A stretch of DNA of 64,000 nucleotides from Halomonas faecis (GTDB lineage Bacteria > Pseudomonadota > Gammaproteobacteria > Pseudomonadales > Halomonadaceae), in contig NZ_JAACZO010000011.1 in the NCBI RefSeq assembly GCF_010993975.1, forward strand, positions 62,001-126,000, read 5' to 3'. Under the pieces are notes generated by a model. That model ran no database searches. It was not told the origin of the DNA and was given only the letters and a program-made list of their open reading frames with translations. Every line of letters begins with the position of its first letter. Within the stretch, counting starts at the first letter, position 1. Position numbers and translations under genes: made by a program. This document shows, piece after piece, positions 40,001-48,918 of this stretch.

Positions 40001-40600
40001 ATGCTCAGCGCTCGAGCCCGCATTACTGCTTTTCGCCTGCTGGTACTGGCTGGCTGTATCGCACCGGCCATCTGGATCGCCTGGCAGTGGTTCTGGGGCG
40101 ATCTCGGCGCGGTGCCTAGCGAGGCCGTCGTTCACTTTGCGGGGCGTACCGGGCTGATCCTGCTGTTGACGACCATTGCCTTCGGTCCGGCTTTCCGGCT
40201 CACCGGCTGGGTCGGTTTCATGATAGCGCGCCGTCAGATCGGCCTATGGGCATTCTTCTGGCTGCTGGCTCACATGTTGAGCTGGATGGGGCTGGATCAG
40301 TACTGGGACTGGCCGTGGATCGCCAAGGACATGGTCGATCTCCCTTACGTTCGCTATGGGGCCGCGGGTCTGTTGTTGCTGGTTCCCCTTGCCGTTACCT
40401 CTTTCCGGAGAGTGCGGTCGGCCATGGGGGAGCGCGCCTGGCACTGGCTGCATCGCCTCGTTTATGTCTCGGCCGCGCTGGGAGTGGCTCACCTGTGGAT
40501 CCTGACCCGGGCCGATTACCTCATGCCCAGTCTCTTCCTGGCCGTGCTGCTGTTCTTGGTCGTATTCCGCATCGTCGATGCGGTCATTCACCGTCAATGA
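40001..40600 (+). CDS. msrQ: Heme-binding membrane subunit MsrQ
   Basis: 199 residues with about six helices of the ferric-reductase-like transmembrane family. Conserved features are HFAGRTGLILLL, RRQIGLWAFFWLLAHMLSW and WHWLHRLVYVSAALGVAHLW, containing likely heme-ligand histidines. It passes quinol electrons to MsrP. The ATG at 40001 follows a strong AGGAGAAGG; the longer start at 39962 overlaps msrP and lacks such a site. Confidence 0.94.
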   Translation: MLSARARITAFRLLVLAGCIAPAIWIAWQWFWGDLGAVPSEAVVHFAGRTGLILLLTTIAFGPAFRLTGWVGFMIARRQIGLWAFFWLLAHMLSWMGLDQYWDWPWIAKDMVDLPYVRYGAAGLLLLVPLAVTSFRRVRSAMGERAWHWLHRLVYVSAALGVAHLWILTRADYLMPSLFLAVLLFLVVFRIVDAVIHRQ

Positions 40601-40701
40601 TCTGTCGCTTTGCGGTGACACACGGATGTATTCCCTGTCGCGTTGCGGTTTAATGCGTTACACGATGTGACTTTTCGCAGCCGACCAGGGAGGGTTGCCC
40701 C

Positions 40702-42390
40702 TTGAGCCTCAAGACCCGCTTCCTGCTGCTGGCCGCCGGCCTGGTGATCCTTGCCTCGGTGGCTGCCTGGAACGTCTTCCACCGCGTCACCGAGGCGATC
40801 ATAGCGCAGTGGGGCGAGCGTGTGGCGACCATTCAGGTCCAGTACGACAGCGGTCGGCTGCTACAGCCGATGGAGCGCGAGATCGCCCTGGCTCAGCAGA
40901 TGGCCGACTCGCGGGTGCTGCAGCGCTGGGCCAAGGAGCCGGGCGATGCGCAGCGACGCGCCCAGGCCTATGCCGAGATGGAGAGCTTCCGGCGCAATTT
41001 TCGTGATCGCAGCTATTTCGTCGCCCTCGAGTCCAATGGCGCTTACTACCATAACAATGCAGACAACGCGTATGCCGAGAACCCCTTCCGCTACCATCTG
41101 CGCGAGGGACGACCGGCGGACGCCTGGTTCTACCGGCTGATCGAGGAAGGGCGGGATTTCCACCTCAACGTCAATCCCGACGTCGAGCTCGGTGTCACCA
41201 AGCTGTGGATCGACGTGCTGATGCGCGACGAGAGCGGCGAGATCCTCGGGGTGGTGGGGACCGGCATGGAACTCGAGGGGTTTCTCGAAGAGATCATCGA
41301 TATCGAGCAGCCGGGCATCACGACGATGTTCGTGGACTACAGCGGCGCCATCCAACTCTATCGCGACCGTCGGCTCATCGATTATGCCAGCTTCGTCAAG
41401 CCCGAAGGCCAGAAGCGCACCCTGGACCTGCTCGTCGATCTGCCCGAGGATGCCGCAGCCCTCGAGTCTCTGATGCGCGAGCTGCGCGATGCGCCGGAAC
41501 AGGGCCCCAAGGTACGGACCGCTTTCGTGACCGTGGAAGGCAAGCGTCAGCTTGCCGGTGTGGCCTACTTGCCTAGCATCGGCTGGTTCGAGGTGACGCT
41601 TCTCGACTTGGATACCCTGATGCCGCTGTCGAGCTTCACGCCGGTGGCGGTGGTGTTCGTGCTGACGTTGCTGGTGACGCTGCTGGTCGTCTATCTGGCA
41701 CTACGTCATCAGCTGCTGGCACCGATGGCGGCGCTGGAGCGTGCGATGGCCCAGGTCCGCGATGGCCATTTCACGTTCTCTCGCCTGCCTCTGGGGCGCG
41801 GGGAGATGGGGCGTCTCATCCAGCACTTTCAGGCCATGGCCGATGCGATTCGCAACCACACCGAGCAACTGGAGCAGCGGGTCCGTGAGCGTACCGAGGA
41901 GCTCGAGCACGTCGCCAGCCGTGATGTGCTGACTGGCTTGATCAATCGCCGGGGCATGCAGGCGCTGCTGGAAGAGGTGATCGAACGTACTCGGAGGGAA
42001 GGGACAACGTTCGGCTTGCTGTGGCTCGACCTCGACCGCTTCAAGCAGATCAATGATACCCAAGGGCATGCGGTCGGTGATCGGGCGCTGCAGGCGGTAG
42101 CGGACGTGCTGCATGCGGAACTTCGCCCCTACGACAAGGCCTCTCGCTGGGGCGGGGACGAGTTCCTGGTATTGCTGTCGCCTTGCGATGCGGATGCCCT
42201 CGACCGGATTGCGGAACGACTGCGGCGTGGGGTCGAGGAGCTGGAGATGGCAGGGGAGTCGATCACCGTGAGCATCGGCGCCTGCCTGGCCGCTCCCGGC
42301 GAGAGCCTCGACAGCCTTCTCCAGCGGGCCGACGAGGCGCTCTACCGGGCCAAGGCGGAGGGACGCAACGCCGCCCACGTGGTCGTTTGA
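40702..42390 (+). CDS. Membrane-bound diguanylate cyclase with dCache-like sensor
   Basis: 562 residues. The TTG start follows GGGAGGG, and no better start is seen. A first membrane helix (about 6-25) and a second (about 312-335) flank a large periplasmic sensor that looks like a double Cache domain. A HAMP-like linker with coiled coil leads to the GGDEF domain. The active motif is intact, GGDEF at residues 484-488, and the RxxD inhibitory site (RPYD, 475-478) is at the usual distance. It should make c-di-GMP in response to an unknown periplasmic signal. It could feed the LapD/LapG system of this window, but nothing ties them directly. Confidence 0.9.
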   Translation: MSLKTRFLLLAAGLVILASVAAWNVFHRVTEAIIAQWGERVATIQVQYDSGRLLQPMEREIALAQQMADSRVLQRWAKEPGDAQRRAQAYAEMESFRRNFRDRSYFVALESNGAYYHNNADNAYAENPFRYHLREGRPADAWFYRLIEEGRDFHLNVNPDVELGVTKLWIDVLMRDESGEILGVVGTGMELEGFLEEIIDIEQPGITTMFVDYSGAIQLYRDRRLIDYASFVKPEGQKRTLDLLVDLPEDAAALESLMRELRDAPEQGPKVRTAFVTVEGKRQLAGVAYLPSIGWFEVTLLDLDTLMPLSSFTPVAVVFVLTLLVTLLVVYLALRHQLLAPMAALERAMAQVRDGHFTFSRLPLGRGEMGRLIQHFQAMADAIRNHTEQLEQRVRERTEELEHVASRDVLTGLINRRGMQALLEEVIERTRREGTTFGLLWLDLDRFKQINDTQGHAVGDRALQAVADVLHAELRPYDKASRWGGDEFLVLLSPCDADALDRIAERLRRGVEELEMAGESITVSIGACLAAPGESLDSLLQRADEALYRAKAEGRNAAHVVV

Positions 42391-42406
42391 TGCGTACACG
42401 TGGGCG
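42372..42406. terminator. Hairpin between convergent diguanylate cyclase and NCS2 permease genes
   Basis: Perfect 10-bp arms CGCCCACGTG (42372-42381) and CACGTGGGCG (42397-42406) with a 15-base loop that includes the cyclase stop codon. No U-tract is seen; a bidirectional terminator is inferred. Confidence 0.45.
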
Positions 42407-42411
42407 AGTGG

Positions 42412-43779
42412 CTACTGAGTCGTGATCAGCAGCACCACGCTGAGTGCCGCCGAGATCCACATGGCCGGTTTGATGGCGGCCACACGCCCGATGCACAGCT
42501 GGATCATCACGAAGCTCAAGAAGCCGAAAGCGATGCCGAGAGTGATCGAGTAGGTCAGCGGCATCAGGATGATGGCCAGGAAGGCCGGAAACGCCTGCTC
42601 GAAGCGCGACCACTCTATCTTGCCGATCGGGGCCATCATGAACAGCCCCACCAGCACCAGCGCCGGCGCCGTCGCGATGCTGGGTACCAGAGACAGCAGC
42701 GGCGACAGGAACAGGAAGGGCAGGAAGAGCAGGGCGATGACCACGGCGACCAGTCCGGTGCGACCGCCCTGGGCGACCCCGGCGCCGGATTCGATGAAGG
42801 TCTGGGCGGCGCTGGTGCCGAGCGGGGCGGCGATCATCGAAGCGAAAGCATCCACGGTCATGGAGCGCTTTAGGTTGCGCGGGTTGCCGTCCTTGTCCTT
42901 GAGGTCGGCCGACTCGGAGAGCGCCATGAAGCACGACAGCGCATCGAAGAAGTTGGTGAACAGCATCACGAAGATGAACGGCAGGTAGGCGACCTTGAGT
43001 GCTCCCCAGATGTCCACCTGCATCACTGCGCCGAAGTCGGGCCAGGCGGCCAGACCGCTCCATTCGACCACGACATCTCCGCCCCATAGCCGCCCCATGG
43101 GCGTTGCCAGCAGCGTGGTCAGGGCGATGCCCAGGATCAGCGCGCCGTTGAAGCGCAGGATCACGAGGATCGCCGTGGCCATCATGCCGATGAAGAAGGT
43201 GATCAGGGAGGGCTCGAAGCTGCCCAGTGTCACCAGGGTGGCGTCGCTGCCGACGATGAAGCCAGCGTTCTTGAAGCCGATGAAGGTGATGAACAGGCCA
43301 ATGCCGCAGGTGATGGCGTAGCGCAGCGAGGCGGGAATCGCCTCGATGATGGCCTTGCGCACGTTGAACACCGCCAGCGTCGCAAACAGCACTCCGGACC
43401 AGAAGACGCAGCCGAGAGCCACCTCCCAGGAGAGGCCGGCGCCGAGCACCAGGGTGTAGGTGAACAGGGCATTCATGCCCATGCCCGGGGCCACCAGGAT
43501 CGGGTTTCGTGCATAGAGCCCCATGGCCAGGCTGCTCATGAAACTGATCAGCACGGTGGCGGAGAGGGCCGCCGAGAAGGGGATGCCGGCATCGGAAAGA
43601 ATCGCCGGGTTCACCACGATGATGTACATCGAGGCCAGGAAAGTGGCTATGCCGGCGAGTATCTCGGTGCGCAGCGACGAGCCGCGACGGGTCACGCCGA
43701 AGTAGCGGTCCAACCAGTGGGTATCGGAGGGACGGGAGGCTGTGCTCTGATCGGCAAGGGGAGTCGAGGTTGGTTCCAT
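42412..43779 (-). CDS. NCS2-family purine permease (AzgA/GhxP-like)
   Basis: 455 residues with about twelve to fourteen membrane helices. GVTRRGSSLRTEILAGIATF at the start, APGMGMNALF and the central TNFFDALSCFMALSESADL are typical of the AzgA/PbuG branch of nucleobase transporters. It most likely imports adenine, guanine or hypoxanthine with protons. It lies downstream of guanine deaminase on the same strand but has its own upstream region with two RutR-type operators, 49 and 92 bases before the start. This supports induction by a purine or pyrimidine signal. Confidence 0.9.
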   Translation of the reverse strand: MEPTSTPLADQSTASRPSDTHWLDRYFGVTRRGSSLRTEILAGIATFLASMYIIVVNPAILSDAGIPFSAALSATVLISFMSSLAMGLYARNPILVAPGMGMNALFTYTLVLGAGLSWEVALGCVFWSGVLFATLAVFNVRKAIIEAIPASLRYAITCGIGLFITFIGFKNAGFIVGSDATLVTLGSFEPSLITFFIGMMATAILVILRFNGALILGIALTTLLATPMGRLWGGDVVVEWSGLAAWPDFGAVMQVDIWGALKVAYLPFIFVMLFTNFFDALSCFMALSESADLKDKDGNPRNLKRSMTVDAFASMIAAPLGTSAAQTFIESGAGVAQGGRTGLVAVVIALLFLPFLFLSPLLSLVPSIATAPALVLVGLFMMAPIGKIEWSRFEQAFPAFLAIILMPLTYSITLGIAFGFLSFVMIQLCIGRVAAIKPAMWISAALSVVLLITTQ

Positions 43780-43827
43780 AGAGGGGATCCCTTGTTGTTG
43801 GAGTGGGAGTGCCGTAAGCGCCTTGCA

Positions 43828-43843
43828 TTGACCGAATGGTCAG
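43828..43843. promoter_or_regulatory. RutR-type operator 1 at the NCS2 permease
   Basis: TTGACCGAATGGTCAG: perfect TGACC/GGTCA arms with a 4-base spacer. It matches the known E. coli RutR consensus TTGACCAnnTGGTCAA at all but two fixed positions and is identical to the site at 50433. Confidence 0.7.
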
Positions 43844-43870
43844 AAGGCTTGGGCACAGCCTAGCTGGGTA

Positions 43871-43886
43871 TTGACCGTTTGGACAG
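43871..43886. promoter_or_regulatory. RutR-type operator 2 at the NCS2 permease
   Basis: TTGACCGTTTGGACAG, a variant of the site at 43828 with one base changed in the right arm. It lies 43 bases from it, about four helical turns, so two dimers could sit on one face of the DNA. Confidence 0.55.
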
Positions 43887-44074
43887 GTATGCTACGACCA
43901 ATGTGGTATACGCGACTTCAACGCCGTGGATACAGAGAGATTCTTGACGATCGTTCCATTCTGTGTGGATTTTAACCACGCTATAGACACAGGAAGACGA
44001 GTCGCCGCTTGTCGAAGAGCGCGACTCGGTGGATCTCAGCCACCGTTGCAGAATTTTTTGTATACGAAATTTTC
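43887..44074 (-). other. Remaining guaD-permease intergenic region
   Basis: The full gap between guaD and the permease is 295 bases. Besides the two operators it holds two GTATACG words (near 43914 and 44060). The second lies in an AT-rich near-palindrome just after the guaD stop. No riboswitch fold or clear promoter was recognised. Confidence 0.35.
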
Positions 44075-45394
44075 TCAGCCGGCGCGGCGGTGTTGGCAGA
44101 TGCCCCCCGCCCAGGCCTCGGCCACGCTGCGGTCGTCGCCCAGCATCATCAACGCGAAGAGGGTTTCGCCGAGGTTCCGGCAGCGTGACGTGCGTCGGGC
44201 GAGCAGTGGGGTGGCCTGCGGGTCGAGCACCACGAAGTCGGCGTCCATCCCCTTGGCCAGACGGCCGATGCGGTCGTCCAGCGACAGCGCTCGGGCGTTG
44301 CCCAGCGTGAGCCCGTAGAAGCCCTGCCAGGCAGTCAGCGGCTGGCCGCGCAGTTGGCCTACCTGATAAGCCGTCTTGAGCGTGGCCAGTCCCGAGAGAT
44401 CGGTGCCGCCGCCCACGTCGCTGGCATAGCTGACGTTGAGGTCGGCCTCGCGGGCGGCCAGGCGGTCGAAGAGGCCGCTGCCCAGGAAGAGATTGGAACT
44501 GGGGCAGAAGGCCAGGTTGGCACCGCGGTTGGCGAGTCGTTCGCGCATCGCGCGGTCGAGGTGGATGCCGTGGGCGAAGGTACTGCGCGGCCCCACCAGA
44601 CCGGACCGTTCGTAGACCTCGAGGTAGTCGCGACTCTCGGGGAACAGTTCCGCCACCCAGTCCAGCTCGCCGGTGTTTTCGGCGAGGTGGGTTTGCAGCC
44701 ACAGGGTCGCGTCGTTGCGCAACAGCCCTCCGGCGGCATCGAGCTGCCCACGGGTGGAGGTCGGGGCGAAGCGCGGTGTCACGCTGTAGCCGAGGCGTTC
44801 CCTGCCGTGCCAGTCGGCGATCAGGCGTTCGGTGTCGCGGATGCCACCTTGGGTGTCGTCGGTGAGCGCCTCCGGCGCATGGCGGTCCATCAGCACCTTG
44901 CCGGCGAGCATGCACAGGCCGCGGCGCTGGCTCGCCGTGAAGAAGGCATCTACGGAAACCGGATGGCTGGAGCAGAATACCTGGGCGGTGGTGGTGCCGA
45001 CCCGCAGCATCTCGTCGAGGAAGGCGTCGGCCAGGCGCTCGGCATGCTCCCGTTCGGCGAAGCGGCACTCCTCGGGAAAGGTGTACTCGTTGAGCCAATC
45101 GAGCAGCTGTCGACCGTAGGAGGCCATGACCTCCAGCTGCACGTAGTGTACGTGGCTGTCGATGAAACCGGGGGCGATCAGTTTGCCCCGGTGGTCGGTG
45201 ACTTCGATGCCTTCGGGCAGCTCGGGTGCCAGGCGGGCATAGTCGTCGACGGCACGGATGCGGCCGTCCTGGATCCATAGGGCGCCGTCCGGGATGTGGC
45301 GCACGCTGCCTTCAGCCGGCGTGTCATTCTCGCCGGGGTCGGCGTCGAAACTCAGCAGTTCGGCGCGCAGCACGCGCGTATCGTGGGTCGTCAT
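44075..45394 (-). CDS. guaD: Guanine deaminase
   Basis: 439 residues. A zinc amidohydrolase with PGFIDSHVHYVQ near the N-terminus, WLNEYTFPEE, HLAENTGEL, FAHGIHLD and SDVGGGTDLS, the metal-binding and catalytic blocks of GuaD. It converts guanine to xanthine, the substrate of the xdh enzyme encoded upstream. It is separated from xdhC by 177 bases that contain a dispersed repeat, so it may have its own promoter or be read through from xdh. Confidence 0.95.
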   Translation of the reverse strand: MTTHDTRVLRAELLSFDADPGENDTPAEGSVRHIPDGALWIQDGRIRAVDDYARLAPELPEGIEVTDHRGKLIAPGFIDSHVHYVQLEVMASYGRQLLDWLNEYTFPEECRFAEREHAERLADAFLDEMLRVGTTTAQVFCSSHPVSVDAFFTASQRRGLCMLAGKVLMDRHAPEALTDDTQGGIRDTERLIADWHGRERLGYSVTPRFAPTSTRGQLDAAGGLLRNDATLWLQTHLAENTGELDWVAELFPESRDYLEVYERSGLVGPRSTFAHGIHLDRAMRERLANRGANLAFCPSSNLFLGSGLFDRLAAREADLNVSYASDVGGGTDLSGLATLKTAYQVGQLRGQPLTAWQGFYGLTLGNARALSLDDRIGRLAKGMDADFVVLDPQATPLLARRTSRCRNLGETLFALMMLGDDRSVAEAWAGGICQHRRAG

Positions 45395-45479
45395 GAGGTC
45401 AGGCTCGTTGTCGATAGAATCTTACGCTTGCATGAGCATGGAACCGGAGCGGCCGGGGTCAGGTCGCAGCGAAGGTCAT

Positions 45480-45537
45480 TTGCCATGGATGGCAACTGTA
45501 GCGCCCAAGGATGGGTTTACAGCGCCTTCGCGAAGGC
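45480..45537 (+). repeat. Dispersed intergenic repeat, copy B
   Basis: A palindrome TTGCCAT-GG-ATGGCAA (45480-45495) is followed after 3 bases by the 39-base core at 45499-45537, which includes GGATGGGTTTACAGCGCC. The core matches copy A at 12398-12436 with two mismatches. Both copies have the same orientation and lie in intergenic gaps. Confidence 0.75.
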
Positions 45538-45571
45538 CTGGCCGCGGCATAGCTCCTGTCTAAAGAAGCCG

Positions 45572-46420
45572 CTAGCCTAATATCTGGCGCAGTTCAGCTG
45601 GATCGAGTCCGCGCTGGTCGGCGCGTTCGCCATTGCCCACCAGCGGCAGCAGCTCGGCGAGGGCGGCCAGCGCGATGGCGTAGGGCGTCTTGTCACCCCC
45701 GGTGCCACCCGCCGCCGTGCCGATGGGGCAACGCACCCTTGCCAGTGCCACTTCGTCGTGGCCGGCATCGGTCAGCCGCGAGCGGAAGCTCGCCCACTTG
45801 CTTTGCGAACCGATCAGGCCGATGGACGCCATGTTGCCGCGATTCAGCAGGGCGTCCACCAGCTCGCGGTCTTCGGCATGATCGTGGGTCAGCACCAGAG
45901 TGTGGCAGCCGGCCGGCAGGGCCGCCACGGCGGCCTCGGGGTCGGGGCAGACCCGGCACTCGAGGCGCGGTTGATCGGCGGCCCAGTCGGGGAAGGCGTC
46001 GTCCCGACTGTCGTGCCAGAGTACCCGCCACGGCAGCGGCGCGGTCAGACGCACGATCTCTTGGCCGACGTGGCCGGCCCCGAACACGGCCAGGTCAGTC
46101 TGGCTACCGGGGAAGACCTCCAGCAGGACGTTGACGAAGCCGCCACAGCACTGGCCGCTGCGTCCGCCGAGCGAGAAGGCCTCGAGGCTCATGCCAACCT
46201 CGCCGCCCGCCAGCCGTTCGCGGGCCGCCGCGATGGTCTGCCACTCGAAGTTGCCGCCGCCCAGGGTATCGAAGGCGGCGTCCGCGGTGATCACCATGCG
46301 TGCACCGGGCTCGCGGGGCGTGGAGCCGGCGCTGGTCACCTGGGTGGCCAGCACGTGGGGCAGGCCTTCGTGCTGCAGGCGGTGCAATGCGGCGTGCCAG
46401 GGTTCGGGTCGGTCGCTCAT
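45572..46420 (-). CDS. xdhC: Xanthine dehydrogenase accessory protein XdhC
   Basis: 282 residues. An XdhC/CoxI N-terminal domain (TSAGSTPREPGARMVI and GRSGQCCGG) is followed by a Rossmann-like domain (LAVFGAGHVGQEIVRL) and CPIGTAAGGT near the C-terminus. In the known pathway XdhC binds the molybdenum cofactor, helps its sulfuration and inserts it into XdhB. It overlaps the xdhB stop by ATGA and is the last gene of xdhABC. Confidence 0.95.
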   Translation of the reverse strand: MSDRPEPWHAALHRLQHEGLPHVLATQVTSAGSTPREPGARMVITADAAFDTLGGGNFEWQTIAAARERLAGGEVGMSLEAFSLGGRSGQCCGGFVNVLLEVFPGSQTDLAVFGAGHVGQEIVRLTAPLPWRVLWHDSRDDAFPDWAADQPRLECRVCPDPEAAVAALPAGCHTLVLTHDHAEDRELVDALLNRGNMASIGLIGSQSKWASFRSRLTDAGHDEVALARVRCPIGTAAGGTGGDKTPYAIALAALAELLPLVGNGERADQRGLDPAELRQILG

Positions 46421-48918
46421 GGCGCCTTCTCCTGCGACGTCATCCCCGGGGCATGGCGTGCGCGCAGCGTCTCGGCGGCGAGCAGCACTCGCTCAGGCGT
46501 GGCCGGGGTGTCGAGGCGCGGCGATTCGCGGTAGTCGGCGAGGCTCGCCAGCGCATCGCGCAACGCCGACCAAACCGAGATCGCCAGCATGAAGGGCGGC
46601 TCGCCCACCGCCTTGGAGCGGTAGATGCTAGCCATGGAGTTGGGGTGGCCTTCCAGGAGCTCGACGTTGAACACCGGCGGCAGGTCGCCGAAGGTGGGGA
46701 TCTTGTAAGTGGCCGGGCCGTCGGAAATCAGCTGGCCGGCGTCGTTCCATTTCAGCTCTTCACTGGTTAGCCAGCCCATTCCCTGGATGAATCCACCCTC
46801 CACCTGGCCGATGTCGATGGCCGGATTCAGCGAATCGCCGACGTCGTGGAGGATGTCGACCCGGTCCACCTGATATTCGCCGGTCAGGGTGTCGACGCTG
46901 ACCTCCGCCACGGCGGCGCCGAAGGCGTAGTAGTAGAAGGGACGGCCCTGGCCGACGTTGCGGTCGTAGTGAATCAGCGGCGTGGCGTAGAAACCCTTCT
47001 CGGAGAGCGAGATACGCCCCAGGTAGGCGGACTGGACCAGCTCGCCCCAGGGAATGCGCCGTTCGCTCTCGCCCTGGCCTGCTACCAGGTGGCCGGCTTC
47101 CAGGCGCATGGTCTCGCGTTCCAGCCCTTGTTCCGTATGAAGGAAATCGTGGGCAAAGTCGAACAGTCGCTCCTTGAGCCTGACGCAGGCATCGCGAGCC
47201 GCCTGGCCGTTCAGGTCGGCGCCGCTCGACGCTGCGGTGGGCGAGGTGTTGGGCACCTTGTCGGTGCGCGTGGCGGTGATGCGCACCCTGTCGGTGTCGA
47301 GTCCCAGCTCGCGAGCCACCACCTGACAGATCTTGGTGTGCAGGCCCTGGCCCATCTCGGTGCCGCCGTGGTTGATCTGCACGCTGCCGTCGGTATAGAC
47401 GTGCAGCAGCGCGCCGGCCTGGTTGAGGTGCTTGGCGGTGAAGGAGATGCCGAATTTCACCGGGGTGAGCGCCAGGCCGCGCTTGATGACGGGGCTCTCG
47501 GCGTTGAAGTCGGCGATCGCGCGGCGTCGCGTCCAGTAGTCGCTGCTGGCTTCGAGCCGTTCGACGAGCTCGTGCAGCAGGTCGATCTGGTCGACCTGTT
47601 GGCCATAGTGAGTCATCTGGCGGTCGACGCGATACAGGTTGCGTTTGCGGACCGTCAGTGGATCTTCGCCGATACGCCGAGCGATGTCGTCCATCGCTGC
47701 TTCGATCGCCATCATGCCCTGGGGGCCGCCGAAACCGCGGAAGGCAGTGTTGGACGCAGTGTGGGTGCGGGCACGATGGCCGGTGACGCGGGCTTCGCCC
47801 AGCGAGTAGGCGTTGTCGCTGTGGAACATGGCGCGATCGACGATGGCCTCGGAGAGGTCCGGCGAGTAGCCGCAGTCGCCGATCACGGTGATCTCGCCGC
47901 CCTGGATGACGCCTGCCTCATCGATGCCCAGCCGATAGCGGTTGTTGAAGGGGTGACGCTTGCCGGTGACGCGCATGTCCTCGGCGCGCGGCAGGCGGAT
48001 GCGGGTGGTGCGACCGGTACGCCGGGCGATCAGTGCGGCGATGCAGGCCCAGGGCGAGGCCTGGGTCTCCTTGCCACCGAAGCCACCGCCCATGCGACGG
48101 ACCTCCACGGTGACGGCATGGAAGGGGATGCCCAGCACCTCGGCGACCAGCTTCTGGGTCTCGCTGGGATGCTGATTCGAGGTGTGGACGATGACGCCCT
48201 CGTCTTCGGTGGGCTGTACCAGGCAGGCCTGGCCTTCGAGATAGAAGTGCTCCTGACCGCCGACGAACTGCTCGGCCTCGATGACATGGGCGGCATCGGC
48301 CAGTGCTCGCTCCCAGTCGCCGCTCTGCTGGACATGGGTGGGGCGCACGAACTCGCCGCGCTCGGCGGCGACGACCGGATCGAGGCTCGCCGGTCGTTCG
48401 TCGATCTCGGCGATCCTCTGGGCCAGAGCTGCGCTCACCGCCTCGCGGGCGGCACGATGGCTCTCGGCGGCCACGGCGAAGAGCACCTGGCCGGCGTAGC
48501 TGATCTCCTCCTCGACGAAGATCGGATCGCCGGGGAAGACCGGGCCGATATCGGTGTGACCGGGTACGTCGGCAAAGCCGACCGCGTCGACCACGCCCGG
48601 CATGGCCCGGACCTTCGCCAGATCGAGCCGGGTCAGCCGGCCATGGGCCACCGGCGAGAGAGCGAGTGCCAGATGCAGGCAGTCTGCCGGTGCCTTGAGA
48701 TCGTCGATGTAGGCGGCACGGCCGGTGACGTGCTTGACGGCACTCTCGTGGGCTTGGGCGTGCCGGTGCGAGACGCTGGCTTGGGATTCGGCTGCCCGTG
48801 CCTGCGGACCGTCGCCCTCGATGCGTCCCCGCTGCGTTTCGCGGCTGCGTGCCGACGTTGGGTCGAGGTCGGCCGTCTCGCTGGCCGCCAGGTCGTCCAG
48901 CTTAGTGAGCGTACGCAT
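46417..48918 (-). CDS. xdhB: Xanthine dehydrogenase, molybdopterin-binding subunit
   Basis: 833 residues. The large subunit has conserved molybdenum-cofactor motifs GGGFGGKE, AFRGFGGPQGM and GTEMGQGLHTK, and the C-terminal GEPPFMLA block. It hydroxylates hypoxanthine and xanthine to urate in a heterotetramer with XdhA. The first 50 residues are charged and not conserved in my view, but the ATG at 48918 has GGGAGGTGATG just upstream. It overlaps xdhA by 17 bases. Confidence 0.96.
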   Translation of the reverse strand: MRTLTKLDDLAASETADLDPTSARSRETQRGRIEGDGPQARAAESQASVSHRHAQAHESAVKHVTGRAAYIDDLKAPADCLHLALALSPVAHGRLTRLDLAKVRAMPGVVDAVGFADVPGHTDIGPVFPGDPIFVEEEISYAGQVLFAVAAESHRAAREAVSAALAQRIAEIDERPASLDPVVAAERGEFVRPTHVQQSGDWERALADAAHVIEAEQFVGGQEHFYLEGQACLVQPTEDEGVIVHTSNQHPSETQKLVAEVLGIPFHAVTVEVRRMGGGFGGKETQASPWACIAALIARRTGRTTRIRLPRAEDMRVTGKRHPFNNRYRLGIDEAGVIQGGEITVIGDCGYSPDLSEAIVDRAMFHSDNAYSLGEARVTGHRARTHTASNTAFRGFGGPQGMMAIEAAMDDIARRIGEDPLTVRKRNLYRVDRQMTHYGQQVDQIDLLHELVERLEASSDYWTRRRAIADFNAESPVIKRGLALTPVKFGISFTAKHLNQAGALLHVYTDGSVQINHGGTEMGQGLHTKICQVVARELGLDTDRVRITATRTDKVPNTSPTAASSGADLNGQAARDACVRLKERLFDFAHDFLHTEQGLERETMRLEAGHLVAGQGESERRIPWGELVQSAYLGRISLSEKGFYATPLIHYDRNVGQGRPFYYYAFGAAVAEVSVDTLTGEYQVDRVDILHDVGDSLNPAIDIGQVEGGFIQGMGWLTSEELKWNDAGQLISDGPATYKIPTFGDLPPVFNVELLEGHPNSMASIYRSKAVGEPPFMLAISVWSALRDALASLADYRESPRLDTPATPERVLLAAETLRARHAPGMTSQEKAP

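Noticed and set aside
43903..43918. Fourth RutR-type site ACGACCAATGTGGTAT
   Set aside because: Arms are separated by 3 rather than 2 central bases and the outer TTG/CAA are missing.
43780..44074. Purine or xanthine riboswitch in front of the NCS2 permease
   Set aside because: No conserved riboswitch core or junction pattern could be recognised by eye; protein operators explain the region better.
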